Shown: positions 54,293-63,475, counted from the first letter of the stretch. The stretch is 64,000 nt of DNA from Pseudoalteromonas ostreae (GCF_018069805.1 NZ_JAGPYN010000012.1:1-64000), one strand, 5' to 3'. Notes: generated from the letters alone by a model not told the origin. Program-made: numbers and translations.

Positions 54293-54876
54293 AGTTGTTC
54301 TCGTTAAAGCCTGTTACTAATTCTTACGACATGGTTGAGTGGGACATACTTTCATTCGCTGAAAAAATACAACCAATGTTGCCATCTAATCAAGATGCTT
54401 GCATGTTTCTACTTGATATCCATATGAATAATGACTCTTTATTAGAGTATTGGCCTAAAGGTTATGAGTTGTCTTTTTTACCTGGTTATCTAAAAGATAA
54501 CTACGATATAAGTATCATGGATGGGTTTATCGCTCTTCGGATGAATGCTTATGAAGCTTTAAAAGATTTATTAGCGCCTTTAGGTGAGTTTATTGAAACA
54601 AAAGCTGATGGTGAACCTATTGTAATCTTTAACTTGCGTACATTTGGACTAGAAGATGAAGCCAAATGTGAACGCGAATATTTAGATGGTTATCCTTTAG
54701 ATTATATCAAGATTGCTTTCATAAATGATGATGTAAAAAATAAGCCTGTTTTTAAGAGTAAATTTACAGGTGGTTCTTGTTTGTATTGTACTGATAAGTT
54801 TAAATCTGCTGTAGAAGACAATGGATTAACGGGTGTTTATATTGACGAAGATCTCGATAATATTTTTTCTAATTAA
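54289..54876 (+). CDS. Imm11-like (DUF1629) immunity protein
   Basis: A 195-residue soluble protein from ATG 54289; an earlier in-frame start at 54274 overlaps the toxin more and is less likely. The pattern SFLPGYLKD, the central LAPLGEFIETKADGEPIVIFNLRT, and the end VFKSKFTGGSCLYCTDKFKSAVEDNGLTGVYI fit the Imm11/DUF1629 immunity family, often paired with AHH toxins. It probably binds and blocks the toxin encoded just upstream. The 4-bp overlap with the full-length toxin frame supports co-translation in the ancestral form. Confidence 0.75.
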   Translation: MKLFSLKPVTNSYDMVEWDILSFAEKIQPMLPSNQDACMFLLDIHMNNDSLLEYWPKGYELSFLPGYLKDNYDISIMDGFIALRMNAYEALKDLLAPLGEFIETKADGEPIVIFNLRTFGLEDEAKCEREYLDGYPLDYIKIAFINDDVKNKPVFKSKFTGGSCLYCTDKFKSAVEDNGLTGVYIDEDLDNIFSN

Positions 54877-55455
54877 GTTAATTTAGATAAAGAAAATATT
54901 ATTTAGGCAGCGTTATATAAAACGAAAATAAAATCTACCTTTTAAAAAATAGCTATTATATTTTAGTAATTTCAATATCCACATGGTTGTGGGTCTTTTA
55001 ATTCCTGAAATAAATCGGATGCTATATGCCAATAAACTTTAACAGCTTTTCTGTTGGTTGTTTTTACCAATTTCTCTTACATAAAAATTTAACAACAAAT
55101 TTTTAGTAGTCCACATCTCAGTTTGAAAAGAGTGTTTTGATTTTATCTGACAGTCCCTAATGAGCGAAAAACAGATCGTCGTTGTTTTGATTTTCTTCAG
55201 CTTGTTTACCAGTTTCTCGTATAGTCAGGAAATCGAGCCGTTAGGTCGTTTTCATCCTAAAGTAATTTAAACTTTAAAGGCAGAAAGCTATTTGTAGTAA
55301 GAAGTTATCCATTATGATAAAAACTACTGTAAGTAGAAACTCGATATGGTTCACAGCAGAAAAACGACCCAGTCGCTTGTTGTCGTTTGGCGAAGATAAT
55401 TACCCGATCTTAACTATCTTCACCAGTAATAATTTAAATTAGGAATAATAATAAA
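54877..55455. other. AT-rich intergenic region after the toxin-immunity pair
   Basis: A weak terminator-like hairpin lies at 54977-54994 (seven pairs, loop tggt, then tctttta). Otherwise I see no gene apart from one short possible secreted peptide at 55160-55270. The promoter of the SMP-30 gene should be near the right end. Confidence 0.4.
55160..55270 (+). CDS. Possible small secreted peptide, 36 residues
   Basis: From ATG 55160 a 36-codon frame reads a Lys-containing start, a hydrophobic core (IVVVLIFFSLFTSFSYS) and a short polar end (QEIEPLGRFHPKVI). That is a signal peptide with almost nothing after it. There is no clear ribosome site. It may be the stub of a lost exported gene or chance. 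Confidence 0.2.
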   Translation: MSEKQIVVVLIFFSLFTSFSYSQEIEPLGRFHPKVI

Positions 55456-56328
55456 ATGAAAGCGATGATCTGTGGATTAAGCTGTGCTGCAGTTTTGCTA
55501 AGTACCGCCTGTTTAGCAACGAATACAGTAACTAATACAACAGCTAATAGCAGTCGTGACTTTGTTGCAGATAATACCTTTACGCAAGGCATAGAAGGGC
55601 CGGTATTTTATAAGCAACATTTATATGCGGTTAACTTTGCTGAACAAGGCACGATTGGTAAGGTTGATAGCAATGGCAAAGCCAGCTTATTTTTAAAGCT
55701 GCCAAATGACAGCGTTGGTAATGGTTTGCAATTTGATAGCCAAGGCAATTTATACATAGCTGATTATGTTAATCATAATATTTTAAAAGTGCCTGCTAAT
55801 AGTCAAAACGTTGAGGTTTTTGCTCATAATAAAACCATGAATCAACCTAATGACATTGCTATAACTAAACGCGGTGATTTATTTGCTAGCGACCCAAATT
55901 GGGCAAACAGTACCGGCAAATTGTGGCGTATAAATGCTGATGGCAGCACTGAGTTACTAGAGGATGATATGGGCACTACCAATGGTGTGGCGGTCAATAA
56001 TGACAACAACAAGCTCTACGTGAATGAGAGTGTGCAGCGGGTTATTTGGCAATACGATCTTGATAGTGAGCTAAACATCAGCAATAAGCAGCCGCTGATC
56101 ACATTTGACGACCATGGTATGGACGGCATGCGTGTTGATAACCAAGGCAACTTATTTGTGGCGCGCTATGGCGCAGGTGTTATTTTAAAAATTAGCCCCG
56201 CAGGTAAGATATTGCAAACCTATACTTTAACAGGGCAGCATCCAACCAATGTGGCATTTAATGATGGGCAAAAAAAGCTGTTTGTCACCATGCAAAAACG
56301 CGGTGCGATAGAGGTTATTGATTTATAA
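55456..56328 (+). CDS. SMP-30/gluconolactonase-like beta-propeller protein
   Basis: A 290-residue protein with a signal peptide (MKAMICGLSCAAVLLSTAC), possibly a lipoprotein with Cys19, though the lipobox is imperfect. The body has propeller repeats: EGPVFYKQHLYAVNF, GNGLQFDSQGNLYIADY, QPNDIAITKRGDLFASDP, TNGVAVNNDNNKLYVNE and DGMRVDNQGNLFVARYG. These Asn/Asp positions are the metal ligands of the SMP-30 family. It probably hydrolyses a lactone or ester in the periplasm. No sugar operon is adjacent. Confidence 0.85.
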   Translation: MKAMICGLSCAAVLLSTACLATNTVTNTTANSSRDFVADNTFTQGIEGPVFYKQHLYAVNFAEQGTIGKVDSNGKASLFLKLPNDSVGNGLQFDSQGNLYIADYVNHNILKVPANSQNVEVFAHNKTMNQPNDIAITKRGDLFASDPNWANSTGKLWRINADGSTELLEDDMGTTNGVAVNNDNNKLYVNESVQRVIWQYDLDSELNISNKQPLITFDDHGMDGMRVDNQGNLFVARYGAGVILKISPAGKILQTYTLTGQHPTNVAFNDGQKKLFVTMQKRGAIEVIDL

Positions 56329-56364
56329 TGATTCGTGGGAATAGACCCACGGATGCCGCTTTAT

Positions 56365-56901
56365 CTACGGGCTTCGATCTTCTAAGTATTCACTTACTAA
56401 CTTGTTTGCAACGAGGAGTGCTTTATTGCCCAGTAAAGGCCAGCTTTGCATCAACCCTTCATGTATTAGTAGTAACTCATCCTCATAGCCTTTGAGATTT
56501 AGGGCTTGGGCTAAGTTAGTGGCTACCTCAAATTTATGTCGAGCTAATAGCCGTGATAATGCTTCACTGTTTGGATAGGCGGCCACTGCATTGTGGAACA
56601 AACAGCCGCTAGGTGCATATTCGCTCATCCAGAATTCTATTTGGTTAAATATATGCTCAGCTTTAGGGCTATCACTATCATTTAACGAATTGAAAATAGT
56701 GTTTAAATACCGAGTGTGACGGTACTCAAGCGCAGTGATTATCATTGCTTCTTTTGAAGGACAGTATTTATACAGGGTTCTTAGGCTTACCCCTGTGGCT
56801 TCTTTTAACGCATCAACACCTTGTTTTGCAAAGCCATGTTGGGCGAAAGCAGTTTCTAAAGCGCTGGCTATCTTTTCTTGGGTCTTGTTCATAGTTGACA
56901 T
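56365..56901 (-). CDS. TetR-family repressor
   Basis: A 178-residue protein with a TetR N-terminal helix-turn-helix (KIASALETAFAQHGFAKQGVDALKEATGVSLRTLYKYCPSKEAMI) and a variable ligand domain. A second start at 56892 is possible. It is divergent from an EamA transporter; the short gap is filled by a 42-bp palindrome, the likely operator for both genes. That makes it a local repressor of the exporter and of itself. Confidence 0.9.
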   Translation of the reverse strand: MSTMNKTQEKIASALETAFAQHGFAKQGVDALKEATGVSLRTLYKYCPSKEAMIITALEYRHTRYLNTIFNSLNDSDSPKAEHIFNQIEFWMSEYAPSGCLFHNAVAAYPNSEALSRLLARHKFEVATNLAQALNLKGYEDELLLIHEGLMQSWPLLGNKALLVANKLVSEYLEDRSP

Positions 56902-56903
56902 GG

Positions 56904-56945
56904 TAAAACGATCACTCTACCATTGCAAGTAGAGTGATCGTTTTA
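56904..56945. promoter_or_regulatory. TetR operator palindrome, 17-bp perfect arms
   Basis: taaaacgatcactctac (56904-56920) is mirrored exactly at 56929-56945 around an 8-nt centre. It starts 2 bp upstream of the repressor start and ends 8 bp before the transporter start, so it would overlap both promoters or leaders. Confidence 0.8.
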
Positions 56946-56953
56946 CTTTTGAG

Positions 56954-57865
56954 GTGAGTGTGTTTGATAAGTTAAAATCAATACCGGTTTTAGAAATAGG
57001 CTTGGTTATAGCGTGGAGTTCTGGCTTTATCGGAGGGACGCTAGCGTCTAATACAGGCTCAATTTTTACCGTTTTGTTTTGGCGGTTTTTAATTACGTCA
57101 GTCATCTTACTGCCCTTTTCAATAAGGGTTTTAGCAAAGCTAAATAAACGGGAGTTACTACAGCAATGTGTTATTGGCGGCTTTGCTATGTTTGGCTATT
57201 TAGCAACAATTATCGCAGCAATTGATATGGGCGTTTCTCCAGGAACCGCAGCGTTAATAGCGTCTTTACAGCCTATAGTCACCGCGGCACTTGCTGGTAT
57301 TGTGTTGTCTGAGAGAGTTGTTTTAAAGCAATGGGTAGGTCTTTGCTTAGGGTTTATTGGTGTAGCAGTCACTGTGGTAGGAGGAATAAACGATTCGCCT
57401 TTATTTGCATACGCTTTAGCTTTGCTTAGTATGATATGCATTGTAGTTGCAACCTTTGTAGCAAAAGCGAAGCCGAGTAAAGTGACTATATTGCCATCGC
57501 TCACCATACAATGTTTAATTACCAGTGTATTGTTTATGCCGCTTGCCTATTTTAATGGCGGCTTAGTACCTGAAATTAGCCTGAATTTTGTTTATGCTGT
57601 GGTGTGGTTTATACTATTTTCTACCTTAGGCGCTTACGGGCTTTATTGGCAGATCTTATCAAAAAGTTCTGCAACACGGGTGTCGAGTTTAATTTATTTA
57701 ACCCCACCCGTTACAACGCTCTGGGCGTGGGTAATGTTTGGTGAAGCAATCACGATACCTGCTATATTAGGTTTAGCTATCAGTGCAGTGGGTGTTTACT
57801 TAACCTTGATAAAGACAAAAAATCAGAGCATCGCAACAACACAACCGTGCAGATTAACCAAGTAA
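56954..57865 (+). CDS. DMT/EamA family transporter
   Basis: A 303-residue membrane protein with ten helices in two EamA repeats (VLEIGLVIAWSSGFIGGTLAS, SPGTAALIASLQPIVTAALAGIVLSERV; second repeat ends SLIYLTPPVTTLWAWVMFGEAI). GTG 56954 is the start, right after the operator. It likely exports a metabolite or drug and is controlled by the divergent TetR repressor. Substrate unknown. Confidence 0.9.
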   Translation: MSVFDKLKSIPVLEIGLVIAWSSGFIGGTLASNTGSIFTVLFWRFLITSVILLPFSIRVLAKLNKRELLQQCVIGGFAMFGYLATIIAAIDMGVSPGTAALIASLQPIVTAALAGIVLSERVVLKQWVGLCLGFIGVAVTVVGGINDSPLFAYALALLSMICIVVATFVAKAKPSKVTILPSLTIQCLITSVLFMPLAYFNGGLVPEISLNFVYAVVWFILFSTLGAYGLYWQILSKSSATRVSSLIYLTPPVTTLWAWVMFGEAITIPAILGLAISAVGVYLTLIKTKNQSIATTQPCRLTK

Positions 57866-57878
57866 TATGAGCAATAAA

Positions 57879-57902
57879 AAGCGCACCGGGCAGGGGGCGC
57901 TT
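57879..57902 (-). terminator. Probable terminator for the TonB receptor gene
   Basis: On the minus strand aagcgc and gcgctt (57897-57902 and 57879-57884) close a hairpin followed by T residues, 30 bp after the receptor stop. The stem is only six pairs. Confidence 0.5.
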
Positions 57903-57932
57903 GGGGTATCCTGTGCAGCATGTGCAACTGGA

Positions 57933-60677
57933 TCAGAACTCAGGCGAATAACGCACTGCAACACCTACGGTACGACCAATCACACTGTAATCACTCACTG
58001 TGTTAAAGTGGTTTGCGCCAATTTCAGGGGTTGGTGGTGCTTTATCAAACAGGTTATCGATACCAAAGTTAACCGCGATAGTGTCGGTTGCTTGCCACGA
58101 TGCAGCAAAGTCTATGTAATCTTGAGCATCGATTGTTTCAGTTCTATCTACAGCATATTCTACTTCACCAATTCTACGCCAGCCTAATTGGAAATTCATG
58201 GTATCTAGCTGCCAATCAAAGGTAGCGCGGTGTTTATAATCGGCTTGTAAGATACTCGCAAAATCGCCTGAACACGTGCTACCGTAAGTGCCTTTACAAT
58301 CAACGTCGGCCACTGTGCTATTATTTTGGCGTGTTTGCTTGGTTACAAAGTTACCTTGGTATGAGAGCCTAAAGCGACCGCCTAACGCCATTGGTGCATC
58401 AAATACATAGTTAGCAGCGACATCAATACCTTCTTGCTCAATCGCTGCAAGGTTAAAATCATTTGCGATCGCGGTGCTAATAAAGCCCGTGTTTGGATCG
58501 CGAAGCACAGCACCACATAATGGGTTGTTTGGATTTGGATCGTCGATATAGCAGCTTTGTAATGCAGCAGCAGGTTGAATTTGACTTACTGCATCGGTGA
58601 CACGAATGCTGTAATAATCTACAGATACATCAAAGCCATCGATATAACTGGGAGTATAAACTAACCCTAAAGTATCTGATTCAGCTTGTTCTGGTTTTAT
58701 ATCTGGGTTACCGCCGTAAGTATAAGCGGCAGAGCTGCTATCAAATTCACTACCAACTGCAGGTGCGCCAAATGCGGCACATTGCGCTGCGTCCCCCGTA
58801 CCTAGCAAACATGGATCGCCATTAAAGCGACCGGCATAGTGTAATAAAAATTGGTCACTGCTTTGGTCAAATAAAGCAAATGATAACTCCGTGATCGGAC
58901 TTGCGAATTCGCCTAAGTTTGGTGCTCTAAATGCAGTGAGCTTATTAGCACGGATACGGATATCATCGTTAATTGCCCAGTTTATGCCAAGCTTATAAGT
59001 GTCTTCGGCTTCGGTGTTTGAATAATCAGAAATACGATACGCGCCTTCAAAACTAAGCTCTTTAGCAAACGGCATATCAACTAAAATTGGTACTAAAAGT
59101 TCCGCATAAAACTCACTACTGTCAAAGTTGGCGTCCATATCAAACGCGCTAACTGACGCAAAGCTAGTGCCATTTCTAAATGCATCCCCTGGAGTTTGCT
59201 TGCCCGTTTCTTTGCGGTATTCATAACCAATTGCAAAATCAACATAACCGGCGGGTAATTCAAATAAGGCACTTGAATCGCCAGAGAGAGTTGCAGCAAA
59301 TACACTTTGAGTACGTTCACGGGTGGTATATAACAGTGGATCGCTAAATTCATTTGGATCTAAATTAGGATCAAAAATATCGCTGCTATTGGCAATATTG
59401 CCAAAGCGACTATTGCCACTGTTATCATTTTTATAGCCATTGTTGTAAATTGTAGCGACTTCGTCAGTTTGACCATACTGACCATAAATATCGTAACGTA
59501 AATAATCGTTAATATCGCCTTTTAAACCCAGTTGAAATTGTAATGAATCACGCATGGCTTCAGTATGCTGAACGCCAAGGCCTAAATTACGTTCAACATT
59601 GACTAGCGCATTTCCATCAGCATCAAAGGTGAGTTGTTGGCGTAGTTCATCAGGAATATATTGGTTATCTTGTGTGAGGGTTACTTGTTCATTAACAAAA
59701 ATAGGTGTTTGACCGCTAGCGCCGGCGCCATTAACGGTTACTTTTGAATACATAGCGCGGCCGTAAATGATTGCGCTGTCATTGGCATCCACATCAAATA
59801 ATAACCCAGCAGAAAATCTATCCATTGGCTGAGTTAAATAACGGTCGCCGGTAAAGTCACTGGTTTGACGGTCGCTCACGACTTGCCCTACATCATTAAT
59901 TGCTAAACTGTTGCCGCTGGCAACATCGGTGTAAAACCCGCCGCTATTAATCATAGTTGCACCATTCTCTAAGGCATAATCACGTTCACCAGCAAGTAAC
60001 TCTTTACGTTCAGAATAACCAAGGTAGCCAGTAATATGGCCACTACCATCAGCTATATCGCCACCAAAAATGGCTTCAAAATTAAGTTTTTCATTGCCAC
60101 CATCAGCTGTTTCATAACTACTTGAAAACTCAGCGCCGGTAAAGTCATCATCAAGCACAAAGTTAACCACGCCAGCTACTGCATCGGCACCATAAACAGC
60201 AGCCGCACCGCCAGTTAAAACATCAACACGTTTGATCAAACCTGCAGGAATTGTATTGACGTCAACTGAGTTACGAAAACTAAATGGCACAGCGCGCGTA
60301 CCGTCAATTAATACCAAAGTTCGGTTTTGACCAAGACCACGTAAATCAATAGTCGATGAGCCAAATGAGTCACCTACCGTCGCACCTGTACTATTAGCTC
60401 CCGCTGCGGCTTGTGGTAATTTTGCGGTAATATCTTCTACATTAACTGCGCGATCTAGGTGTATTTGTGCTTTATCAACACTTACTACTGGACTGCTTGA
60501 AACTAATTCTGTGCGCTGAATACGCGAGCCAGTAACCGTAATTACTTCAGGTTTTTTTTGCTGTACTTGTTGCTGTTCGGCGGCCAATAAAGCAGGGCTA
60601 GTAGAGGCAATAACTGCCAGTGCAATTGGTGATAGCAGGTGGAGTGGGCGCATTGAGTTAGATTTGCAGTGTTTCAT
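57933..60677 (-). CDS. TonB-dependent outer-membrane receptor
   Basis: A 914-residue receptor. The signal peptide ends LLAAEQQQ, after which VITVTGSRIQRTELVSSSPVVSVDKAQI is the plug opening; IDLRGLGQNRTLVLIDGTRAVP and GGAAAVYGADAVAGVVNFVLDDDF follow. It ends VGVAVRYSPEF. The family resembles the large receptors of Alteromonadales for peptides or carbohydrates. It is divergent from anmK, which recycles cell-wall sugar; that link is only positional. A start at MRPLHLL eight codons in is an alternative. Confidence 0.92.
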   Translation of the reverse strand: MKHCKSNSMRPLHLLSPIALAVIASTSPALLAAEQQQVQQKKPEVITVTGSRIQRTELVSSSPVVSVDKAQIHLDRAVNVEDITAKLPQAAAGANSTGATVGDSFGSSTIDLRGLGQNRTLVLIDGTRAVPFSFRNSVDVNTIPAGLIKRVDVLTGGAAAVYGADAVAGVVNFVLDDDFTGAEFSSSYETADGGNEKLNFEAIFGGDIADGSGHITGYLGYSERKELLAGERDYALENGATMINSGGFYTDVASGNSLAINDVGQVVSDRQTSDFTGDRYLTQPMDRFSAGLLFDVDANDSAIIYGRAMYSKVTVNGAGASGQTPIFVNEQVTLTQDNQYIPDELRQQLTFDADGNALVNVERNLGLGVQHTEAMRDSLQFQLGLKGDINDYLRYDIYGQYGQTDEVATIYNNGYKNDNSGNSRFGNIANSSDIFDPNLDPNEFSDPLLYTTRERTQSVFAATLSGDSSALFELPAGYVDFAIGYEYRKETGKQTPGDAFRNGTSFASVSAFDMDANFDSSEFYAELLVPILVDMPFAKELSFEGAYRISDYSNTEAEDTYKLGINWAINDDIRIRANKLTAFRAPNLGEFASPITELSFALFDQSSDQFLLHYAGRFNGDPCLLGTGDAAQCAAFGAPAVGSEFDSSSAAYTYGGNPDIKPEQAESDTLGLVYTPSYIDGFDVSVDYYSIRVTDAVSQIQPAAALQSCYIDDPNPNNPLCGAVLRDPNTGFISTAIANDFNLAAIEQEGIDVAANYVFDAPMALGGRFRLSYQGNFVTKQTRQNNSTVADVDCKGTYGSTCSGDFASILQADYKHRATFDWQLDTMNFQLGWRRIGEVEYAVDRTETIDAQDYIDFAASWQATDTIAVNFGIDNLFDKAPPTPEIGANHFNTVSDYSVIGRTVGVAVRYSPEF

Positions 60678-60878
60678 AGTCTGTTCCCGTGGTTATGTAT
60701 TTTTTGCTATTATGAATTTTATCGTTGTCGGTACACTCAGTGTGTTGGTAAGTTTTAAAGCATTTTTAACGTATTTGCAATAATTATTCTTTAAATGTTT
60801 AAAGTTAAGGTATAAAGTATTCTTTAGTTTGAAGTGAATGTACATTCATTAGTATTTTGATTTTTAAGGGTGAAAAGA

Positions 60879-62084
60879 ATGCATCAGCATATATTACAAC
60901 TGTATAACAGCGCTAAAAAACAACAAAGATTAATAATTGGTCTGATGAGTGGGACTTCATTAGATGGGTTAGATGTTGCATTGTGCAAAGTCTCAGGGCA
61001 TGGCATGGACACCCAAATTGATGTGTTAGCCTTTGACACCGTTGATTATGATGATGATTATAAACAGAAAATAAAAACAGTATTTGCCAGGCGCGAATGT
61101 GATTTGGAGTTAGTTACTTTACTTCACCCTTGGGTGGGGCAATTACATGGCAAGATGGTATTGCAGTGTTTAGCTAAATGGAAAGTTGATGCAGCTGATA
61201 TTGATGTGATTGCAAGTCACGGGCAAACTATTTATCACTGCCCTAAAAGTCAGCATAACCAGAGCGATTTTAATCATGGCACTTTGCAAATAGGTGATAG
61301 CGACCATTTAGCGGTTACGACAGGTATTACTACGATTGGCGATTTTAGACAAAAGCACATTGCAGCGGGCGGAGAAGGCGCACCACTTGCGGTATATGGC
61401 GACTATTTATTTTTTAGCAGCTTAATTGAAAATCGTATATTACTGAATATGGGTGGCATTGCTAACCTGACATTTTTACCACAATCTGCTGATGCGAGCG
61501 CTGTATTTAGCTCTGATATTGGCCCAAGTAATACCATTATGGACGCTTATATACAATGTTATTTTGCGCCGCTTCATTATGACAAAGATAGTTTAATTGC
61601 CAACCGAGGCCAGATAAATCAGCCGTTGTTGGATGAGTTATGCCAAGATGAATTTTTTAATTTAGACTTTCCTAAGACGACAGGCCCTGAAGTTTTCAAT
61701 TTGGCTTATTTACACCAAGCACAAACGACAACCAACACCCTACAGCTAAGCCACGAAGATGTGATGGCAACACTAAATCGATTTTCGGCGATGATGATTG
61801 CACAGGCTATTAATCAATGCAGTGAAAAATTAGCCGATGTTACAGTTTATGCCAGTGGTGGGGGAATACATAATCCACTGTTGATGAAGCATATTTTATC
61901 TTTGTGTCCACAGTTACATGAGATTAAAAATACCCATGCTCTAGGTATCGACCCAGATGCGAAAGAAGCAGTTTTGTTTGCGATTTTAGCGAACGAGTGT
62001 TTAGCGGGTGGCCAGCAACGTTTTGGTAATCAAGCGCAGGGCATACCCACCATTACTATGGGTAAAGTCAGCTTTGCGGATTAA
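60879..62084 (+). CDS. anmK: Anhydro-N-acetylmuramic acid kinase
   Basis: A protein of about 401 residues from ATG 60879, with aaggg eight bases before; a GTG three codons up is an alternative. The family signature is LIIGLMSGTSLDGLDVALC at the start, with GEGAPLAVYGDYLFF, LLNMGGIANLTFLP, SDIGPSNTIMDAY and YASGGGIHNPLLM. It phosphorylates and opens 1,6-anhydro-MurNAc to MurNAc-6-phosphate in peptidoglycan recycling. Its stop overlaps the convergent gene's stop. Confidence 0.96.
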   Translation: MHQHILQLYNSAKKQQRLIIGLMSGTSLDGLDVALCKVSGHGMDTQIDVLAFDTVDYDDDYKQKIKTVFARRECDLELVTLLHPWVGQLHGKMVLQCLAKWKVDAADIDVIASHGQTIYHCPKSQHNQSDFNHGTLQIGDSDHLAVTTGITTIGDFRQKHIAAGGEGAPLAVYGDYLFFSSLIENRILLNMGGIANLTFLPQSADASAVFSSDIGPSNTIMDAYIQCYFAPLHYDKDSLIANRGQINQPLLDELCQDEFFNLDFPKTTGPEVFNLAYLHQAQTTTNTLQLSHEDVMATLNRFSAMMIAQAINQCSEKLADVTVYASGGGIHNPLLMKHILSLCPQLHEIKNTHALGIDPDAKEAVLFAILANECLAGGQQRFGNQAQGIPTITMGKVSFAD

Positions 62085-62575
62085 AATAATGATAAAAATG
62101 AACTACTAAAGCTTGCCATATATTGGCGCATAGAATGACTTTTAGACGCCAGAGCCGGCTCGTATTGTGGTATATAACCTGCGCCATACTGCTTGATTGC
62201 GACATCAAATTCAGCACTGTCTTTGAGGGTTGCATGTAAGCCATGTAACATTAATTGCAGCACATATTCGTCGCTTTCATCACTGAGAGTTATTTTTTCA
62301 AGTGTCAGCTTTACCGCACCTTCTTCTATATCGCTCAGACGCAGTGTGTATTGCATAAAGTAACGCGCATCACGCGCTGCTATATGTGTTGCACTTAACG
62401 AAATAGTGTCGCCTTCATGCGCATCTTCTGGTAATACACAAAGCAGTGTAATTTCATGCTGCGCGTTTGCATTTAGATGCAGCGTATCGTACTCCATAGT
62501 ATGTGCCATGGCAGCTGATAGCGGATCTTCAAAAGATTGCAGTGCAAAGTTCAAGCGCACTAAAGGAGTGGTCAT
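62081..62575 (-). CDS. Conserved hypothetical protein, unrecognised
   Basis: A 164-residue acidic soluble protein without signal peptide. It is mostly beta (HEITLLCVLPEDAHEGDTISLSATHI, GAVKLTLEKITLSDESDEYVLQLMLHG), with a short helical Ser-rich tail (RQYMASFSSSFLSLF). I recognise no family. Convergent with anmK, stops overlapping. Coding character is good over the whole frame. Confidence 0.55.
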   Translation of the reverse strand: MTTPLVRLNFALQSFEDPLSAAMAHTMEYDTLHLNANAQHEITLLCVLPEDAHEGDTISLSATHIAARDARYFMQYTLRLSDIEEGAVKLTLEKITLSDESDEYVLQLMLHGLHATLKDSAEFDVAIKQYGAGYIPQYEPALASKSHSMRQYMASFSSSFLSLF

Positions 62576-62785
62576 TGAGGTCAGTCGTCTTTTCTAGGTT
62601 AATTAAATCGAATGGAAATTATCCTATAGTTTAATTGCAGATTTATGACTAATTGAGCGTATTTTCATCATTTTAAGTATTTACTTAATAGCAGCAAGAA
62701 TGGCTGATTTACAAACGGGTAATAGCACTCGCAATAAACTGTGATTTGGGTATAGTCAACTTAATATAAATAGCCGAGAATTATC

Positions 62786-63250
62786 ATGTTTAAACGAATA
62801 GCGCTCTTTTTATCAGTATGTTTAGTGCCGCTACTGTCTTTTGCTGTAGATAATAAGCCGTTTGTAGGGCAGATAAGTGCGGCTGATTTACTTAACGATT
62901 ATCAGCAATTTTCCAGTGAATATAATAACTTTGTGTCAACTGTTGCCGATACACAAGCCATGCAAACACTCAAAGGTAAAGATATTTTGGTGTTATTTGG
63001 CACTTGGTGTCACGATAGTCAGCGTGAAGTACCACGGTTACTTAAATTACTTGATAGCTCCAAGGTGGCATTGGCCAGCTTAAAGTTGGTCGCTGTCGGT
63101 TATGATAAACGCGATCCTGAAGGGATTGCAGCACGCTACCAATTAAAGTATTCACCAACGATTATAGTATTAACAGCAGGCGAAGAGCTTGGGCGGTTAG
63201 TTGAAAAACCAAAGGCGTCTATTGCCAGCGATTTAAGTCAATTTAATTAA
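62786..63250 (+). CDS. Secreted thioredoxin-like protein with WCHDS site
   Basis: A 154-residue protein with signal peptide MFKRIALFLSVCLVPLLSFA. The thioredoxin-like fold is seen in ILVLFGTWCHDSQREVPRLLKLLD and YSPTIIVLTAGEELGRLVE (cis-Pro region YSPT). The active site is CHDS, with one Cys only, so it cannot form a CxxC disulfide and may be a mixed-disulfide or non-redox member. Family of periplasmic TlpA-like proteins. No partner nearby. Confidence 0.78.
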   Translation: MFKRIALFLSVCLVPLLSFAVDNKPFVGQISAADLLNDYQQFSSEYNNFVSTVADTQAMQTLKGKDILVLFGTWCHDSQREVPRLLKLLDSSKVALASLKLVAVGYDKRDPEGIAARYQLKYSPTIIVLTAGEELGRLVEKPKASIASDLSQFN

Positions 63251-63348
63251 CAGGATTAGCTAGTTAGGATTTGATTGTTTTTCTCTGACTTATTAGTAAC
63301 GTGCTGATTAAAATAAGCTATTAGTAAAATAAACATAACCAGTAACTC

Positions 63349-63450
63349 ATGTTGCAACAGGTAATTACCCTAATCGATGAGGTAAATAGTCAGGATCCTA
63401 ATCAAGAATACTATGCAGGTAAAGTGTGGCTTATATTGCTACAAAGTTAA
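63349..63450 (+). pseudogene. N-terminal stub of a DUF4202 protein
   Basis: A 33-codon frame, MLQQVITLIDEVNSQDPNQEYYAGKVW..., matches the start of DUF4202 proteins (an HD-like family of about 190 residues, beginning with IDE.N.QDPN). It then ends LILLQS and stops; the rest is missing. A short remnant after a deletion. Confidence 0.45.
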
Positions 63451-63475
63451 ACTTTAATGCTGTTTTGATGAAGGA

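Noticed and set aside
57867..58187. 106-codon frame on + strand after the EamA gene
   Set aside because: Overlaps the end of the TonB receptor gene on the other strand and includes that gene's terminator; no family match.
60678..60878. Fur box before the second TonB receptor
   Set aside because: AT-rich but no convincing match to the 19-bp consensus.
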